Assembly: GCA_903813345.2 (NCBI GenBank)
Contig: CAIIXF020000713.1
Coordinates: forward strand, 1 to 57,000
Length of the DNA stretch: 57,000 nucleotides
Source: Owenia fusiformis
Taxonomy: Eukaryota > Annelida > Polychaeta > Sabellida > Oweniidae
Reading direction: 5' to 3'
In this document: piece after piece, positions 56,176-57,000 of the stretch
Layout of the letters: the number at the start of each line of letters is the position of its first letter
How positions within the stretch are numbered: the stretch's first letter is position 1
Program-made: the position numbers and the translations under genes
The notes under the pieces: generated by a model
The model's database searches: none
The model's input: the letters and a program-made list of their open reading frames with translations, nothing else
Told to the model about the DNA's origin: nothing

Positions 56176-57000
56176 TTAATCTAATGAACAGTCTCCATTA
56201 CAGGCACATAATGATGTGCATACTAGGGCAGCCTTCAAGCAGGTACATCTTGATGGGGAACACTGTTTCTGACAACCACACTTTACCAATGCTTGACTAG
56301 CATCAGCCATCTGCTTTAAGGTAGCCCAGTGTGGCTTCCAAATGTTGTCTCCTGGCTCTGTTGTCCAGCCCCAGTTCTTTGGTGATGGAATGATAGGACT
56401 TGGCTTGTTTAACTGACCCCAGATATGTACACCTTGGTACAATGCTCTCTTGCAGTGTTGCATTAAGGCATCAGCTGTTGGAGGAATGTGTTCAATTGAA
56501 GTTGTCTTCTTTGTAAATATATTCTTCCTTGCAGTGTTGATTGAGGTTTCATTGCTAGATTTATCATACAGCAACACAACAAAGCGCTCTAAAACAGGGA
56601 AGGAGTCTGCCAGTTTAGCAGGATCATCTATTAGACTGAGGAGTGCATTTGTCAGTTGAGGGAATGAATTCCATCTGTCCCATGCTGTCTTTTTGCTCCG
56701 GCCATGGAACCCAGATGTTGTATCACAACCTGTCAGTGAGTGAAATAATGGCAGACATAGTGCTTTTTGCGGGCCAATGGAATTTGCCATTTCATGTGCT
56801 GCCAAGTACCTGAAGTGTCGCCCTCTGCCAAATGCTACCCATATTTGTTCACTCAGAACAGATGCAGTGGTGATTGCTTAAACAACGACATCAGTGTCCA
56901 CTGTTCGGATCATAATGTTGTGGTGACCTTCTGATGAAGCATCTCGGATGTGTAGCATCATCCTTGTATCTGCTTCCTCATGTGTACAAGGTGACATGTC
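56176..57000 (-). pseudogene. broken CXC-type repeat gene common in marine invertebrates
   Basis: The minus-strand frame runs from the window edge to a stop at 56176. It has HEEADTRMMLHIRDASSEGH and IMIRTVDTDVVV near the edge (a PIN-like nuclease signature of spaced acidic residues, E-A-D-T-R and D-T-D-V-V-V), then a TAA at 56880-56878. After that come WVAFGRGRHFRYLAAHEMAN, LPLFHSLTGCDTTSGFHGR, FVVLLYD, IPPTADALMQHCKRALYQ, WGQLNKPSPIIPSP, NWGWT, and a terminal Cys cluster CGCQKQCSPSRCTCLKAALV / CTSLCACNGDC (CXC-like). From memory this architecture occurs in many copies in cnidarian, mollusc and other marine genomes, and is likely mobile-element associated; its function is not established. The stop in the middle, exactly after DVVV, argues that this copy is inactive. 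The 5' part is outside the window. Confidence 0.72.

Overview
This is a window of eukaryotic nuclear DNA, almost certainly from a marine invertebrate animal (phylum not determined). The reasons: AT-rich sequence, short exons bounded by GT/AG splice sites and separated by introns of 12-16 kb, very dense mobile-element content of metazoan types (CR1/Jockey-like LINEs, a Penelope-like reverse transcriptase, a mariner remnant, many hairpin and foldback elements), and a CXC-type repeat protein familiar from marine invertebrate genomes. No bacterial operon, rRNA, tRNA or CRISPR array was recognised.

Two host genes can be assembled by splice-phase matching. They start about 1.6 kb apart and run away from each other. 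On the minus strand, a secreted cysteine-rich protein begins at 24465 (signal-peptide exon 24411-24465), continues at 24061-24230 and, after a 12.8 kb intron, at 10913-11234. Its cysteine spacing recalls stanniocalcin. On the plus strand, a secreted PLAT-domain protein begins at 26024 (signal-peptide exon 26024-26081) and continues at 42404-42542 and 54931-55036, with introns of 16.3 and 12.4 kb. Both genes run past their last visible exon. A weaker candidate transmembrane exon lies at 1060-1127.

The rest is mostly layered mobile DNA, much of it inside the introns. 4.5-7.0 kb: a 1.65 kb terminal-inverted-repeat (TIR) element and an 0.8 kb perfect-hairpin element. 8.2-10.3 kb: a decayed LINE. 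11.3-13.6 kb: a foldback element whose rearranged relative is at 30.6-32.6 kb. 14.6-18.5 kb: a TIR element holding a 5'-truncated LINE with an exact 18-bp target-site duplication (TSD). 18.9-23 kb: a minisatellite, a foldback element with repeated TTACGCC motifs, and a long-period tandem array. 26.1-30.5 kb: a GGGGCGGATCC element and a second copy of the 1.65 kb family carrying a nested 274-bp element. 33.1-34.9 kb: a satellite built on ATGGCGGCCATTTT. 35.4-36.0 kb: a Penelope-like reverse transcriptase fragment. 36.8-40.9 kb: a composite of three tandem arrays. 42.7-46.6 kb: TA-flanked and palindromic miniature elements. 47.4-52.5 kb: a 5.05 kb TIR element with CACTGTG ends and a 5-bp TSD. 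Inside it lie a LINE fragment split by a mariner-like element and a foldback element with minisatellite arms. 56.2-57.0 kb: a broken CXC-type repeat gene.

The most interesting pattern is that several unrelated-looking families share CAC...GTG termini and exact or near-exact 5-bp TSDs. The 5.05 kb element comes closest to the Transib/RAG terminal signature. No transposase for it is visible here, so the assignment is inference. All calls come from reading the sequence; no database search was run.
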